A stretch of DNA of 64,000 bases, taken from the NCBI GenBank assembly GCA_016714605.1, contig JADKDL010000001.1:124001-188000 (forward strand). The letters run 5' to 3'. The DNA is from Bacteroidales bacterium (GTDB lineage: Bacteria > Bacteroidota > Bacteroidia > Bacteroidales > UBA1715). The notes beneath the pieces are model-generated. The model searched no databases. It worked only from the letters and a program-made list of their open reading frames with translations, and had not been told where the DNA came from. Every line of letters starts with the position of its first letter. The first letter of the stretch is position 1. Positions 17,808-27,300 of this stretch are shown piece after piece. The translations under genes and the position numbers were made by a program.

Positions 17808-19882
17808 TATAAAATACTTTTATAGTTTTCTTGTATTGTTGTTGCAAGGTTTTTTGCTTCCTCATTCAATCCTTCCAACTCAATATGTATTTCGGCAAGG
17901 CGTTCTTCGTAATCAAAATCATCATCGGTTGCGGTGTTCACGCCTACATACCTGCCCGGGCTTAGGCTCCAGTCTTTGGCTTCTATTTCGGTTTGGCTTA
18001 CTACTTTGCACAGTCCTTCCACATCGGTGTAAATGCCTTCGGGGAAACGGCTTGTAAGCCAATGGGCTTGTTTGTAGAAATATTCGGTTTCGTGCAACAA
18101 TCCGGGTTCTTCTTCTTCGGGGTTGCCGCTGAGTTGCTGTTGCAGGGCTTTCAGAGGCGCAATAAATTGCGTCTGTACACCAAGCTCTTTCCAGTCTTTA
18201 TTTTTGCTCAGTTGGTATTCTTTGGTTGCTGTGGCTATGGCATCCAACAATTGCTTTATGAGTTTGTCTTGTGGTTTGCGTAATGCTTTTGTCTGAACTG
18301 TGATTTCTGTGATTAACTGATTATCCTGATTTTTCTTTATGGTTTCAATCAATTGGGTTTGCTGTACAAAAATTGCTTGTGCTTCTAGTTCAATTTCATC
18401 CCAATTAGGAATTATCTTGTCAATCTTTAAATCCTGCGAATCCTGTTTCAGACAGAATGTGCTTAAGGTTTTCAATACCTTTTGAAATTGCTTTTGCAGT
18501 TCTATGGTTGCTTCGGCTGTTTCTTTTGCCAAGTCGGCAGAGGTTTGTAAATAACTTTTTACGGTGCTTTCAAACTTTTTGGTATTGCGTCTGTATAGGT
18601 TTACAATGCAGATGAGGTTTTGCAACTGCTCGGGGCTAAAGTCGTTTACTTTACTGGTTACTTTGCGGTAAATTTTTCGGGCATCGAGCATCAACACTTT
18701 GTCTTTTCTTTCAATATCTAGTTCTTTTGCTCTGTCAAAAAACCAAAGTGTACAAGGCAATGAACGGGTATAGAAAAAGTTGTTACCAATAGCCATCATC
18801 ACATCTACTGCACCGGTTTTTACCAATTTTTCCCGAATGTCTTTTTCGCTATGCCCGGCATCGCTGGCAGATGAAGCCATTACAAAACCTGCTCTACCGG
18901 TTGGTTTCAGGTAATTATAGAAATACTGAATCCACAAATAATTGGCGTTATCGTTTTTCGGCAAGTTTACTTTGCCGTCTATCATCAAACGAGGGTCTTT
19001 CTTTACAACATCTTTAGCTTTGTCCACACCATCCACATTAAACGGTGGATTTGCCATCACAAAGTCAGCACCGCCTACAAGATTGTGTTTGTCTTCATAA
19101 AATGTGTTTCCTTCCTGAATATTGCCTTCCAGTCCGTGAACTGTTAAGTTCATCTTTGCCAGTTTTGTATTTAGGTCGGCTTTTTCCTGTCCATAAAAGG
19201 TAACCTTTTCAGCAGGTTTCAATCCTTCGCTTTCAATAAAATAGCCAGTTTGAACAAACATACCCGCACTGCCGCAGGCAGGGTCAAACACAATTCCGTG
19301 GTCGGGTTCTATTACATTTACAATTGTTTGCACCAAACTCATAGGTGTAAAAAACTCGCCACCTTCTTGTGCTCCAGTCATGGCAAATTTGCCAAGGAAA
19401 TATTCATATATTTTCCCGAACAAATCGCCTTCTGCTTTTTGCAGTACTTCTTTATTGAAAATGCGGAGCAATTCCCGCAATAAGTCTTTACTGAAAATGG
19501 AAAAGTTCTTTGGCAAAACGCCTTTAAGGTTGTCGTATTCGTCCTCAATCAGTTTCATTGCATTGTCAATGGCTTCGCCTATGTCGGCACTTTCGGGCAA
19601 GGAAACCAAATAATCGAACTGAGATTTCTCAGGTAAGAACATTGAATTTTGCTCTTCAAAATCCTTTTTGGTTAAAGGTCGTTTGCCCCTTTGAGGATGT
19701 GAAGGCAAGTTTTTTTCAACTTCAATTTTTACTTTCTGAAAGCGGTTGTATGCATGTCTCAAAAAAATCAATCCGAGAACAGGCATCGAATATTCCGTTG
19801 CTGTCAGTTTACTGTTTGCTCTTAATTGGTCGGCTGCTCTCCAAAGTTCAGCTTCTAATTTTCTAAGTTGTTTTCCTTGCAT
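17807..19882 (-). CDS. hsdM: Type I restriction DNA methyltransferase HsdM
   Basis: The 691-aa protein is the adenine-N6 methyltransferase subunit. The N-terminal helical domain (LEAELWRAADQLRAN) is followed by GGEFFTPMSLV near 174-184, the AdoMet motif I DPACGSAG at 200-207 and catalytic NPPF at 278-281. It is longer than the usual 500-550 residues: after the methyltransferase core a long helical, glutamine-rich region (about 430-560) and a C-terminal region with WSLSPGRYVGV extend it. It modifies the host site and forms the core of the restriction complex. It is the first gene of the operon with a promoter 34 bases upstream. Confidence 0.95.
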   Translation of the reverse strand: MQGKQLRKLEAELWRAADQLRANSKLTATEYSMPVLGLIFLRHAYNRFQKVKIEVEKNLPSHPQRGKRPLTKKDFEEQNSMFLPEKSQFDYLVSLPESADIGEAIDNAMKLIEDEYDNLKGVLPKNFSIFSKDLLRELLRIFNKEVLQKAEGDLFGKIYEYFLGKFAMTGAQEGGEFFTPMSLVQTIVNVIEPDHGIVFDPACGSAGMFVQTGYFIESEGLKPAEKVTFYGQEKADLNTKLAKMNLTVHGLEGNIQEGNTFYEDKHNLVGGADFVMANPPFNVDGVDKAKDVVKKDPRLMIDGKVNLPKNDNANYLWIQYFYNYLKPTGRAGFVMASSASDAGHSEKDIREKLVKTGAVDVMMAIGNNFFYTRSLPCTLWFFDRAKELDIERKDKVLMLDARKIYRKVTSKVNDFSPEQLQNLICIVNLYRRNTKKFESTVKSYLQTSADLAKETAEATIELQKQFQKVLKTLSTFCLKQDSQDLKIDKIIPNWDEIELEAQAIFVQQTQLIETIKKNQDNQLITEITVQTKALRKPQDKLIKQLLDAIATATKEYQLSKNKDWKELGVQTQFIAPLKALQQQLSGNPEEEEPGLLHETEYFYKQAHWLTSRFPEGIYTDVEGLCKVVSQTEIEAKDWSLSPGRYVGVNTATDDDFDYEERLAEIHIELEGLNEEAKNLATTIQENYKSIL

Positions 19883-19915
19883 TATATCTTAATTCCAATT
19901 CGTTTATTCATTTCT

Positions 19916-19950
19916 CAAAAGTAACAATTCCGCTCGGGTTTATTTGCAAA
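19916..19950 (-). promoter_or_regulatory. Putative promoter of the RM operon
   Basis: On the minus strand TTTG (19947-19950) precedes TACTTTTG (19916-19923) with a 23-base spacer, a fair match to the Bacteroidota promoter. The hsdM ATG follows 34 bases later. Confidence 0.5.
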
Positions 19951-20301
19951 ATTGTTTCCCCAAATTTGCTTCTTTATACGCCCAAATTTTTATTTTTTCA
20001 AATTCCACCTTTTCGGGTGGGTATAATTCCATCCTTTCAGTTAATTGATTCCATTCTAATTAGTGGCGTTTTGGCTTTGGCATTCATATACCTTTGATTC
20101 AAGAAAGTTACTCCATAAAAATATTCATTATGCGAGAAACGAGTTAGAATAAAAAAGCGAGATATTGATTAAAATAAAACGTAAGAGTAATATAGAAAAT
20201 TATTGAAAACAATATTCTATGGTGAAAACCCCAAAGAGTATATAGTTAAATTTGAATACCAAAGTTTTTTGACTTTCTTTAACCGCTTATAAGCTCAGTA
20301 T
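19951..20301. other. Spacer upstream of the RM operon
   Basis: No gene of normal size is seen. A 30-codon open frame with an ATG and a fair AAGG ribosome site lies on the minus strand at 19940-20032 (start MELYPPEKVEF), preceding hsdM; it overlaps the putative promoter and may be a remnant or chance. A short GGGT/ACCC hairpin lies near 20007-20022. The base composition falls back to AT-rich beyond about 20050, which marks the edge of the RM locus. Confidence 0.35.
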
Positions 20302-20817
20302 TTACTTAAACCCTCCATAAACACTCTCTTCTTTGCCCGAGTAATGTGTGTATGTAATTGAATAATACTTAATTTCTCTTAAGGGAAATATGGGGGCTAA
20401 AGTAAAACTTTGGTGCGAATATGTACTTGTTTTAAATAAATGACAATCTCTTTTTTTATTATAAACATAGTTACTTCCATTCAGTGAATTGATAAACGCG
20501 GTTTGTTTCGTTTTATCAGAAACTAAATAATTTACATTTATTTCAGCAGCGCCTTCTGATGTGTTTTTGTGTAGTATAATTAAAAATTCACGTGTATTCT
20601 GGTTGTAATATGTTCCATTAGTATTTTCTGCACAGGTGCTGTCTTTAGCACAAGCAAATCCTAGTTTTTGGAGTTTCGATATGTTTACAGCAGTTCTCGC
20701 ATGAAACAGTTTTTGAAAATCGGAATATGAAAGCGATTGTGTATGAGTTTTTACCGATAAAAAAATCGTAAAGAGCAGATACACAATTAATGCTTTTGAC
20801 AAAATTCTGATTTTCAT
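20302..20817 (-). CDS. Hypothetical secreted protein, 171 aa
   Basis: A signal peptide is visible (ALIVYLLFTIFLSVKTHTQS, residues about 9-28). The mature part contains four cysteines in pairs (ACAKDSTC near 55-61, and one in RDCHLFKT) and several YS/YT strands, consistent with a small disulfide-bonded beta protein in the periplasm or on the surface. No family was recognised. It is a single gene between the RM locus and nrdJ, with no clear promoter motif. Confidence 0.5.
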   Translation of the reverse strand: MKIRILSKALIVYLLFTIFLSVKTHTQSLSYSDFQKLFHARTAVNISKLQKLGFACAKDSTCAENTNGTYYNQNTREFLIILHKNTSEGAAEINVNYLVSDKTKQTAFINSLNGSNYVYNKKRDCHLFKTSTYSHQSFTLAPIFPLREIKYYSITYTHYSGKEESVYGGFK

Positions 20818-21214
20818 GTTTTATTGAAAAATTTTAATAGTTGTGTTCAAGTAATTGAAAAAAAGTTATAATTCATTGATTTATTGTTGAATATTCGAAT
20901 CATTTTTAATAATATAGAAACATCCTTAATAAATCATCAATAATCCAGCTTTTATACTCAGTTCTATTTTCATTTTATTTAAATTTAGTTCTCTATGTAC
21001 CAAAATAAAAATTTTACTCTTCAAGTCCTCATTCATCCTACATCGGTAAAAAGTTCAACTACTTTTATTTTCCATTGAGCACTTTCTTTTGGTATTTAAC
21101 TTTTTCTTCTGCTACTTTCGTTATACTCAAATCGGCATTTTTATCTAATATCTTACTAGCGATTTGATTACTCAAAAATTAATTTTGTAACTCTAATACT
21201 TTAACCTTAAAATC
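20818..21214. other. Intergenic region with a possible gene remnant
   Basis: No complete gene is seen. On the minus strand 21065-21175 is a 36-codon open frame from TTG (reading LSNQIASKILDKNADLSI, ending KKVLNGK) with protein-like composition but no ribosome site, just beyond the nrdJ terminator; it may be the tail of a lost gene. The rest is AT-rich without recognisable signals. Confidence 0.25.
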
Positions 21215-21246
21215 AAAAAGCTGCCACTACTTATAGTGACAGCCTC
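21215..21246 (-). terminator. Terminator after nrdJ
   Basis: Read on the minus strand, GCTGTCACTA and TAGTGGCAGC form a 10-bp stem (one G-T wobble) with a TAAG loop and a TTTTT tail, about 65 bases after the nrdJ stop. Confidence 0.75.
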
Positions 21247-21310
21247 TCCAAATAAAACAGAAATATATAGTATAACGAAATAACGAAACTAAAATCTTAT
21301 TTTCTAATTC

Positions 21311-23896
21311 TTATCCGCATTTAGATGCTCCGCAACTTTTGCAGGTAAGACAACCTTCTTGGTAAACTAAAGAGTCTTTTTGTCCGCAGCTGCCGCAAAC
21401 TTGATCGGTAGATACTTTTGTACCATTCGGAATATATTTCTTAAGTGCCCTTTCTACTCCGCTTTTCCATGTGCTTATAGACTCATTATCAAAATGCAAT
21501 GAAGATACCAAGTTCACTATGCTTTCAATTGGCATTCGGTGACGAAGAATGCCAGAAATCAATTTTGCATAGTTCCAAAACTCTTGGTCAAACATTCTTG
21601 ATAGACCTTCAAAAGTTACACTGTAGCCATGCTTGTCAATGTATTGAAAGTCATATCTGGTTTCATTACTATCAGATGTGTTTTTTATTATCCTACCTTT
21701 GTTTATTGATTTTGGTACCGGCAATACATCATCGTCCATTTGTCCGGTGAAAATTTCATAAGGAATACCATCAACCAAGCCTACAAAAGCTACCCAATGT
21801 TCATTATTATTCTTAAAACGAACAACATCAGCATCAAGTGCTTTCGGACGTTTGTTTGGTATAAATGGAATATTTTTATCTGCTGTTTCTTTCTCTTTTT
21901 CTTTTTTATCGGCAGCAATGAGTACACCTGATCTTGATCCGTCTCTATAAACAGTTACTCCTTTGCAGCCACTTTCCCACGCACGTACATAGAGCTGACC
22001 AACCAATTCCTCGGTTGCATCGTTTGGCAAATTCATGGTTACCGATATAGAATGGTCTACCCATTTCTGAACATCGCCTTGCATTTGCACTTTGCTTACC
22101 CAATCTACATCGTTAGACGTCGCTTTGAAGTATGGCGATTTTTCAACTATTTCATTAATTTTTTCTTGTTTCCAGTTTCTGATTTCTGTAATATCATAGC
22201 CATTTTTTTCAAGCCAAACAATGAATTTGTGATGAAAAACATTGTACTCTTCCCAGCTGTCACCAACTTCATCAACAAAGTCAATTCTTGAAGATGGGTC
22301 ATTAGGGTTTACTTTTCTTCTGCGTTTGTACACAGGAAGAAAAACAGGCTCTATACCCGATGTGGTTTGTGTCATCAGACTTGTTGTTCCAGTAGGAGCA
22401 ATGGTTAATAGGGCAATATTTCTTCTGCCATATTTCATTATATCATCGTAAAGTTGTGGTTCATTTTCTCTAATTCTAAGCAGAAAAGGATTGTTTTTTT
22501 CTTTTTCTGCACTAAAAATAGGGAAAGGACCTCTTTTTCTCGCCATTTCCATAGAAGCTCTATAAACAGCAAGGGCTAATACTTTGTGTACTTCAACCGA
22601 GAAATCATTGGCTATTTCAGAGCCATATCTTAATCCGAGTGCAGCAAGCATATCACCTTCGGCAGTTATGCCAATGCCGGTACGTCTACCTTGCTGAGCT
22701 TTTTGTTTTATATTTTCCCAAAGATTTCTTTCAACTCTTTTTACTTCAAAGTCTTCAGGGTCTGTATCAATTTTTGTAAGTATTGCGTCAATTTTTTCAA
22801 GTTCTAAGTCTATGATGTCATCCATCATTCTTTGAGCATGAGAAGCATGTTTTTTAAATAAATCGAAGTCAAATTTTGCACTTGGAGTAAACGGGTCGTT
22901 TACATAACTGTAAAGGTTTACTGCAAGCAATCTACAACTGTCATACGGACAAAGTGGTATTTCGCCGCACGGATTTGTAGAAACGGTTTTGAAACCCATA
23001 TCAGCATAAGAATCTGGTACCGATTCTCTTATAACGGTATCCCAAAATAAAATTCCCGGTTCTGCCGATTTCCAAGCGTTATGTACAATTTTGTTCCACA
23101 ATTTGCGAGCATCTATCTCTTTTACTATTTTTGGATTTGGTGAATCTATAGGAAACTGCTGTCTGTAAGGTTTATTTTCTACAACAGATCTCATAAACTC
23201 ATCGTCAATTTTTACTGATACGTTGGCTCCGGTAACTTTGCCGCTTTGCATTTTTGCATCTATAAAACTTTCTGAATCAGGATGTTTAATAGAAATAGAG
23301 AGCATAAGTGCTCCGCGTCTGCCATCTTGAGCTACTTCTCTGGTAGAATTTGAATAGCGTTCCATAAATGATGCTACACCGGTAGAAGAAAGTGCGCTGT
23401 TGTTTACAGCAGAACCCGATGGTCGAAGATGCGATAAGTCATGACCAACTCCGCCTCGTCGTTTCATAAGTTGCACTTGTTCTTCATCAATTCTTAGAAT
23501 TCCTCCGTAAGAATCGGCAGGTTTTTTATTGCCAATTACAAAACAGTTAGATAATGATGAGGTTTGAAAATTATTGCCAATTCCAGCCATTGGGCTACCT
23601 TGTGGAACAATATATTTAAAATCTCTTAGAAGTTCGTAAAGCTGATCTTCAGATAATGCATCCGGATATTTTGTCTCAATTCTAGCCAATTCCTTAGCTA
23701 TTCTGCGGTGCATGTCGTCAGGATTCAGTTCATATATGTTGCCGTGAGTATCTTTCAAAGCGTACTTATTTCTCCAAACTGTAGCGGCAAGTTCATCGCC
23801 ATTGAAATATTTGGTAGCTTCTTTAAGTACCTCTTCTAATGCATAGGTTTTCAATTTGGTTCTATTCACAGCCATTTCACTTTCTTCTAAAAACAT
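21311..23896 (-). CDS. nrdJ: Adenosylcobalamin-dependent class II ribonucleotide reductase
   Basis: The 861-aa protein reduces ribonucleotides to deoxyribonucleotides using a B12-generated thiyl radical. Recognisable parts are VPQGSPMAGIGN near 98-108, SLSNCFVIGN (C118), RRGGVGHDLS near 147-155, the active-site loop NPCGEIPLC with N308, C310 and E312, and TIAPTGTTSLM. The C-terminal tail has CGSCG and CKSCGASKCG cysteine pairs, which should re-reduce the active site. M8 (ATG 23875, better spaced from a GAAAG ribosome site) is an alternative start. No cobalamin riboswitch was recognised in the 375 bases upstream. It needs no oxygen, fitting a facultative or anaerobic lifestyle. Confidence 0.95.
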   Translation of the reverse strand: MFLEESEMAVNRTKLKTYALEEVLKEATKYFNGDELAATVWRNKYALKDTHGNIYELNPDDMHRRIAKELARIETKYPDALSEDQLYELLRDFKYIVPQGSPMAGIGNNFQTSSLSNCFVIGNKKPADSYGGILRIDEEQVQLMKRRGGVGHDLSHLRPSGSAVNNSALSSTGVASFMERYSNSTREVAQDGRRGALMLSISIKHPDSESFIDAKMQSGKVTGANVSVKIDDEFMRSVVENKPYRQQFPIDSPNPKIVKEIDARKLWNKIVHNAWKSAEPGILFWDTVIRESVPDSYADMGFKTVSTNPCGEIPLCPYDSCRLLAVNLYSYVNDPFTPSAKFDFDLFKKHASHAQRMMDDIIDLELEKIDAILTKIDTDPEDFEVKRVERNLWENIKQKAQQGRRTGIGITAEGDMLAALGLRYGSEIANDFSVEVHKVLALAVYRASMEMARKRGPFPIFSAEKEKNNPFLLRIRENEPQLYDDIMKYGRRNIALLTIAPTGTTSLMTQTTSGIEPVFLPVYKRRRKVNPNDPSSRIDFVDEVGDSWEEYNVFHHKFIVWLEKNGYDITEIRNWKQEKINEIVEKSPYFKATSNDVDWVSKVQMQGDVQKWVDHSISVTMNLPNDATEELVGQLYVRAWESGCKGVTVYRDGSRSGVLIAADKKEKEKETADKNIPFIPNKRPKALDADVVRFKNNNEHWVAFVGLVDGIPYEIFTGQMDDDVLPVPKSINKGRIIKNTSDSNETRYDFQYIDKHGYSVTFEGLSRMFDQEFWNYAKLISGILRHRMPIESIVNLVSSLHFDNESISTWKSGVERALKKYIPNGTKVSTDQVCGSCGQKDSLVYQEGCLTCKSCGASKCG

Positions 23897-24271
23897 TTTT
23901 GTCTCAATTTTTTAAAGTTCTGTATAATAAGATTTTCTCTCAGGGAAAGAAATAAACTTTCATTTTACTAAGGTAACTTTTTATAGATATTAAATCATTG
24001 TTAATTTGCTATTAGTTATTCAACAGTTTTCAACAAAGTAAATGGCTGTGTATCTTACAGATATACTAACTAACTGATATATAAAAGTTTAGTTTTATCA
24101 CCACTATTTGCGCCTGTTTTTGGAGGTTTACTAGGCTGTTTATACCTGAACGTGCATGAGTGTAATTACTTATTATGATGATTTATGTTAATATTTAATA
24201 TCATAAATTAACAATTTAAATGCAAAATGATAATATTAAATATATACATGATTTTTTGGGGATTGAAAATT
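23897..24271. other. nrdJ upstream region
   Basis: AT-rich spacer between rnhB and nrdJ (both minus strand). No B12 riboswitch core, promoter match or terminator hairpin was recognised, although nrdJ must be expressed from here or by read-through from rnhB. Confidence 0.4.
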
Positions 24272-24874
24272 CTAGAATTGTAATTTTAATTGTATTGATG
24301 CATTAAAAGTTTTTCTATGTAATGGAGTTTGACCAAAACGAAAAATAGCTTCTTTGTGTTTTTTGGTTGGATATCCTTTATTATCAGCCCAATAGTATTC
24401 AGGGTAAATTTTGCTCTGTTCTTTCATATAATCATCGCGGTATGTTTTAGCTAGAATTGAGGCTGCTGCAATGCTTAAATATTTACTATCGCCTTTAACG
24501 ATACAGAAATGTTTTATTGTTTTGTATGGATTAAATCTATTTCCATCAATAATAAGATGTTCGGGTTGTATTTTCAATTCATTAATAGCTCTGTGCATGG
24601 CTAAAAATGAGGCATTTAGAATGTTTATAGAATCTATTTCCACATTATCAACTATTCCAATAGCCCATGCTAAAGCATCGTTTATAATTATGTCTCTCAA
24701 TAGATAACGTTCTGATTCTATAAGTTTCTTTGAATCGTTAAATCTACTATTGCTATAATTGTTGGGCAAGATTACTGCAGCAGCTACTACCGGTCCGGCT
24801 AAGCAACCTCTGCCGGCTTCATCGCACCCAGCTTCAATACAATGAGGCAAAAATGCTGTAAGTAAATCACTCAT
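24272..24874 (-). CDS. rnhB: Ribonuclease HII
   Basis: The 200-aa protein carries the RNase HII signature CDEAGRGCLAGPVVAA with catalytic D18 and E19, the third acidic residue in LIIDGNRF, and the SIAAASILAKTYRD motif. It nicks RNA-DNA hybrids and removes misincorporated ribonucleotides. Length is normal. A TAnnTTTG element lies 38 bases upstream, inside the short gap after the CAP-domain gene. Confidence 0.95.
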   Translation of the reverse strand: MSDLLTAFLPHCIEAGCDEAGRGCLAGPVVAAAVILPNNYSNSRFNDSKKLIESERYLLRDIIINDALAWAIGIVDNVEIDSINILNASFLAMHRAINELKIQPEHLIIDGNRFNPYKTIKHFCIVKGDSKYLSIAAASILAKTYRDDYMKEQSKIYPEYYWADNKGYPTKKHKEAIFRFGQTPLHRKTFNASIQLKLQF

Positions 24875-24911
24875 AGTGAGGTGAAAGAGTTTTGAAATTC
24901 ATCACAAAAGG

Positions 24912-24919
24912 CAAATTTA
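24912..24919 (-). promoter_or_regulatory. Putative -7 element of rnhB
   Basis: Minus strand TAAATTTG, 38 bases before the rnhB start. Confidence 0.4.
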
Positions 24920-24924
24920 TTATA

Positions 24925-26442
24925 TTAATCTTTAATATTCAATACATAAGCCATTATGAGCACCCATCTATCGCCAAAAAACCCTAGACCACAATCGGTG
25001 TAATCAAATTCCATTATTCTTTCGCAGCTTCCGCCTCTGGTAGCAATCATCCAGTTAGAAACCATTTTATCTATGGTTTTCTTGTACTCTTGTGGATTGT
25101 TTATTGAAATGAATGTTACTCCATAACCAATATTTTCACCAAATTTCAATGCTCCAACAAAATTTAATGCTCCAAAAGTTTGTGCTTTTGTGCCTTTAAG
25201 TTCTGTTTCATCTATTCTGCCTTTTAAATCGAGACCTCTTCTGTTTACGGAACCGGTATAATTGTATGCAAACATATCTTTAGCATGTATCGAAGCTAAA
25301 TATGCAAGGGTATTGTTCCAAACTACTGAATCTAAGGAGGGTACTTGACCAATAGAATCGCAGTAATAGCCTTCATATCTGTATTTATTTATGACGTCTA
25401 ATGCAGCCTTCTTAAATTCTAATTGTAAAGCATCTGGTATCTGACAATTGTATTTTTCAATTAAGTTTTTTTCTATCGTTTTTATATTAGTATTGTTTGG
25501 TAATAGAAGTTGTGCCATATCGGCATATTTGAAAGCATCTCTCAGGTTTAAGGTATCGCGCCATGTTCGCTCTTCTTTTTTCTTTTCAAAAAATGCGGTT
25601 TCAGACTGTTTTATGAGTTTTATACATAAATTTTCAAGATGTTTGATGTATACTAAATCATCGCCATAGAAACTTTTTCCTCTTTCTGAATATTCAAAAA
25701 AAAGTGCTTTGTCTTTATTTGTAAACAAGGTATCTACTGCCAATAATACAGCGTTTTTAAAAGCATTATTTATATAGGTGTTTTGTGAAAATTTATCTTT
25801 ATACTTTTCAATCATTTTAAAAGCATCTTTAAACATAAAATTCTCAATCATAAATTTTATGCCTTCGTTTAGTGCTTTCGGATCGGCAGTAGAGGAGGGA
25901 ACAACATCTGGTGGTGCGGTAGAGTATATTTTATCTATTTGAACTATGCACTGCATATAATCTTCCGATAGAATGTATATATGAGCCAACTGTAGCGCAT
26001 CTTCTTCACCTTGAAATGCTTTGAATATAAGTTTGTAAAGTTTTGCGGTGCTTGTCTTTAAACCTTTTTCTTTGAGTATAGCTATTTGATCATTGGCAAA
26101 CTCTTTTATAAATTGTAAGGTGTCTTCTCTTTCTTTGTAGAATGATGCATCGGAGTCTTTCGATTTTATTTTACCCAAATTCTTTAAACAATCATCTAAC
26201 GGATCATTTGTAATAGAAATCCATTTGTCTGGCTTTTGTGCCATTTCAAAATATACAAGTGCATTAACCCAATATGCTTCTAGTAAATCTTGATCTTTTT
26301 CTAAAATTACTTGCGATTTTTTTAGGCATTTCTCATACTCATGCTGTCTGTATAGTTTATATAAATCTTCTACTTGAGCATTTGCAGTGAGAGAGAAAAT
26401 AAAAATGAGAACGAAAAGAAATATTTTTGAGGTACTACTCAT
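24925..26442 (-). CDS. Secreted protein with helical repeats and C-terminal CAP domain
   Basis: The 505-aa protein has a signal peptide (LFVLIFIFSLTANAQ, cut near residue 22), a long TPR-like helical region (about 25-335, beginning VEDLYKLYRQHEYEKC) and a C-terminal CAP/SCP domain (about 345-505). The CAP core is seen as AYLASIHAKDMF, FGENIGYG, VSNWMIAT and a final DYTDCGLGFFGDRW strand. Bacterial CAP proteins are secreted and mostly of unknown activity. Two cysteines near the end (GSCERIMEFDYTDC) may form a disulfide. It is not in an obvious operon; 50 bases separate it from rnhB. Confidence 0.7.
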   Translation of the reverse strand: MSSTSKIFLFVLIFIFSLTANAQVEDLYKLYRQHEYEKCLKKSQVILEKDQDLLEAYWVNALVYFEMAQKPDKWISITNDPLDDCLKNLGKIKSKDSDASFYKEREDTLQFIKEFANDQIAILKEKGLKTSTAKLYKLIFKAFQGEEDALQLAHIYILSEDYMQCIVQIDKIYSTAPPDVVPSSTADPKALNEGIKFMIENFMFKDAFKMIEKYKDKFSQNTYINNAFKNAVLLAVDTLFTNKDKALFFEYSERGKSFYGDDLVYIKHLENLCIKLIKQSETAFFEKKKEERTWRDTLNLRDAFKYADMAQLLLPNNTNIKTIEKNLIEKYNCQIPDALQLEFKKAALDVINKYRYEGYYCDSIGQVPSLDSVVWNNTLAYLASIHAKDMFAYNYTGSVNRRGLDLKGRIDETELKGTKAQTFGALNFVGALKFGENIGYGVTFISINNPQEYKKTIDKMVSNWMIATRGGSCERIMEFDYTDCGLGFFGDRWVLIMAYVLNIKD

Positions 26443-26577
26443 TTATCATGATTTTTAATATTTAGTTCTAATGTACAAATAATTTTATAAACTTTATTAT
26501 GTCGAAGTTATAAATCTACATAAAAAATTTGAGTAATAAGCATGTCTATATAATTGATATTTAGACACTATTATTTG

Positions 26578-27300
26578 TTAATTAAGAATTATTTTTGATT
26601 GAAAAATTTGATTTTCCTTAAGAAATCCAATACAATTAAGATTATCTCTTTTGAAAAAGTTTAGTGAAATTATTTCATCGTGTTTCAGTTCATTAATAAA
26701 GTGCATTTGAAATGAACATATTTTTGAGGTATCTATATTATTGTCTCTGAGGCAGTCTACAACCCAATCTACATACCGAGCATTATTTACATGATTGTTA
26801 ACATCTAAATCCGACCATTGTACCAAATGTCTTTTACATGAAACAGAGTAAGGTAATTCTTTATACTTGGGTTCAATTTTTTCAATTTTCATTAAATCTT
26901 GGGTGAAGAAATTATCTAAAGGAACTAATTCAGGTCTTTGTGGTCTACGGTTTATTGTGTTTAGGAGTAACCATTCGCTAGTGGCATTTACAAGTGTTTG
27001 ACCGCTAGCATTTTTTATTACAAAGTCTCTTATATAGTAAATTCTGTTAAGACCTCTACAACTAGTTTCTACCGTTAATTTTTCCTCCCATAGCGGGAAC
27101 GAAACAATCTCTAATTTAATAGAACTTAATACCCAAGTAAGATTTTGTTGCATTAAGTAAAACAATCCGGCACCAATAATATGAGCATGCATAATTGAAG
27201 CTTGCTGCAAGTAGTTGAAAATAGAAGATAGTTTAGCAAACCCCTTCTCATCAGCTTCCCAAATTTTTACTTCAGTATAATAATTAAATCGTTTATTCAT
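26578..27300 (-). CDS. Acyl-ACP thioesterase (FatA/FatB-like)
   Basis: The 240-aa protein is a double hotdog: residues 1-135 (YYTEVKIWEADEKGFAKLS, GLNRIYYIRDFVI) and 145-240 with the catalytic region SDLDVNNHVNNARYVDW near 163-179, containing N169 and H170. It should release free fatty acids from acyl-ACP and so adjust acyl supply. Its start overlaps the anti-sigma gene by 8 bases, so translation is coupled to a sigma/anti-sigma module, suggesting it belongs to an envelope-lipid response. Confidence 0.85.
   Translation of the reverse strand: MNKRFNYYTEVKIWEADEKGFAKLSSIFNYLQQASIMHAHIIGAGLFYLMQQNLTWVLSSIKLEIVSFPLWEEKLTVETSCRGLNRIYYIRDFVIKNASGQTLVNATSEWLLLNTINRRPQRPELVPLDNFFTQDLMKIEKIEPKYKELPYSVSCKRHLVQWSDLDVNNHVNNARYVDWVVDCLRDNNIDTSKICSFQMHFINELKHDEIISLNFFKRDNLNCIGFLKENQIFQSKIILN

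Noticed and set aside
23897..24271. Cobalamin riboswitch upstream of nrdJ
   Set aside because: No conserved B12-box-like sequence or matching hairpins were recognised in the upstream region.
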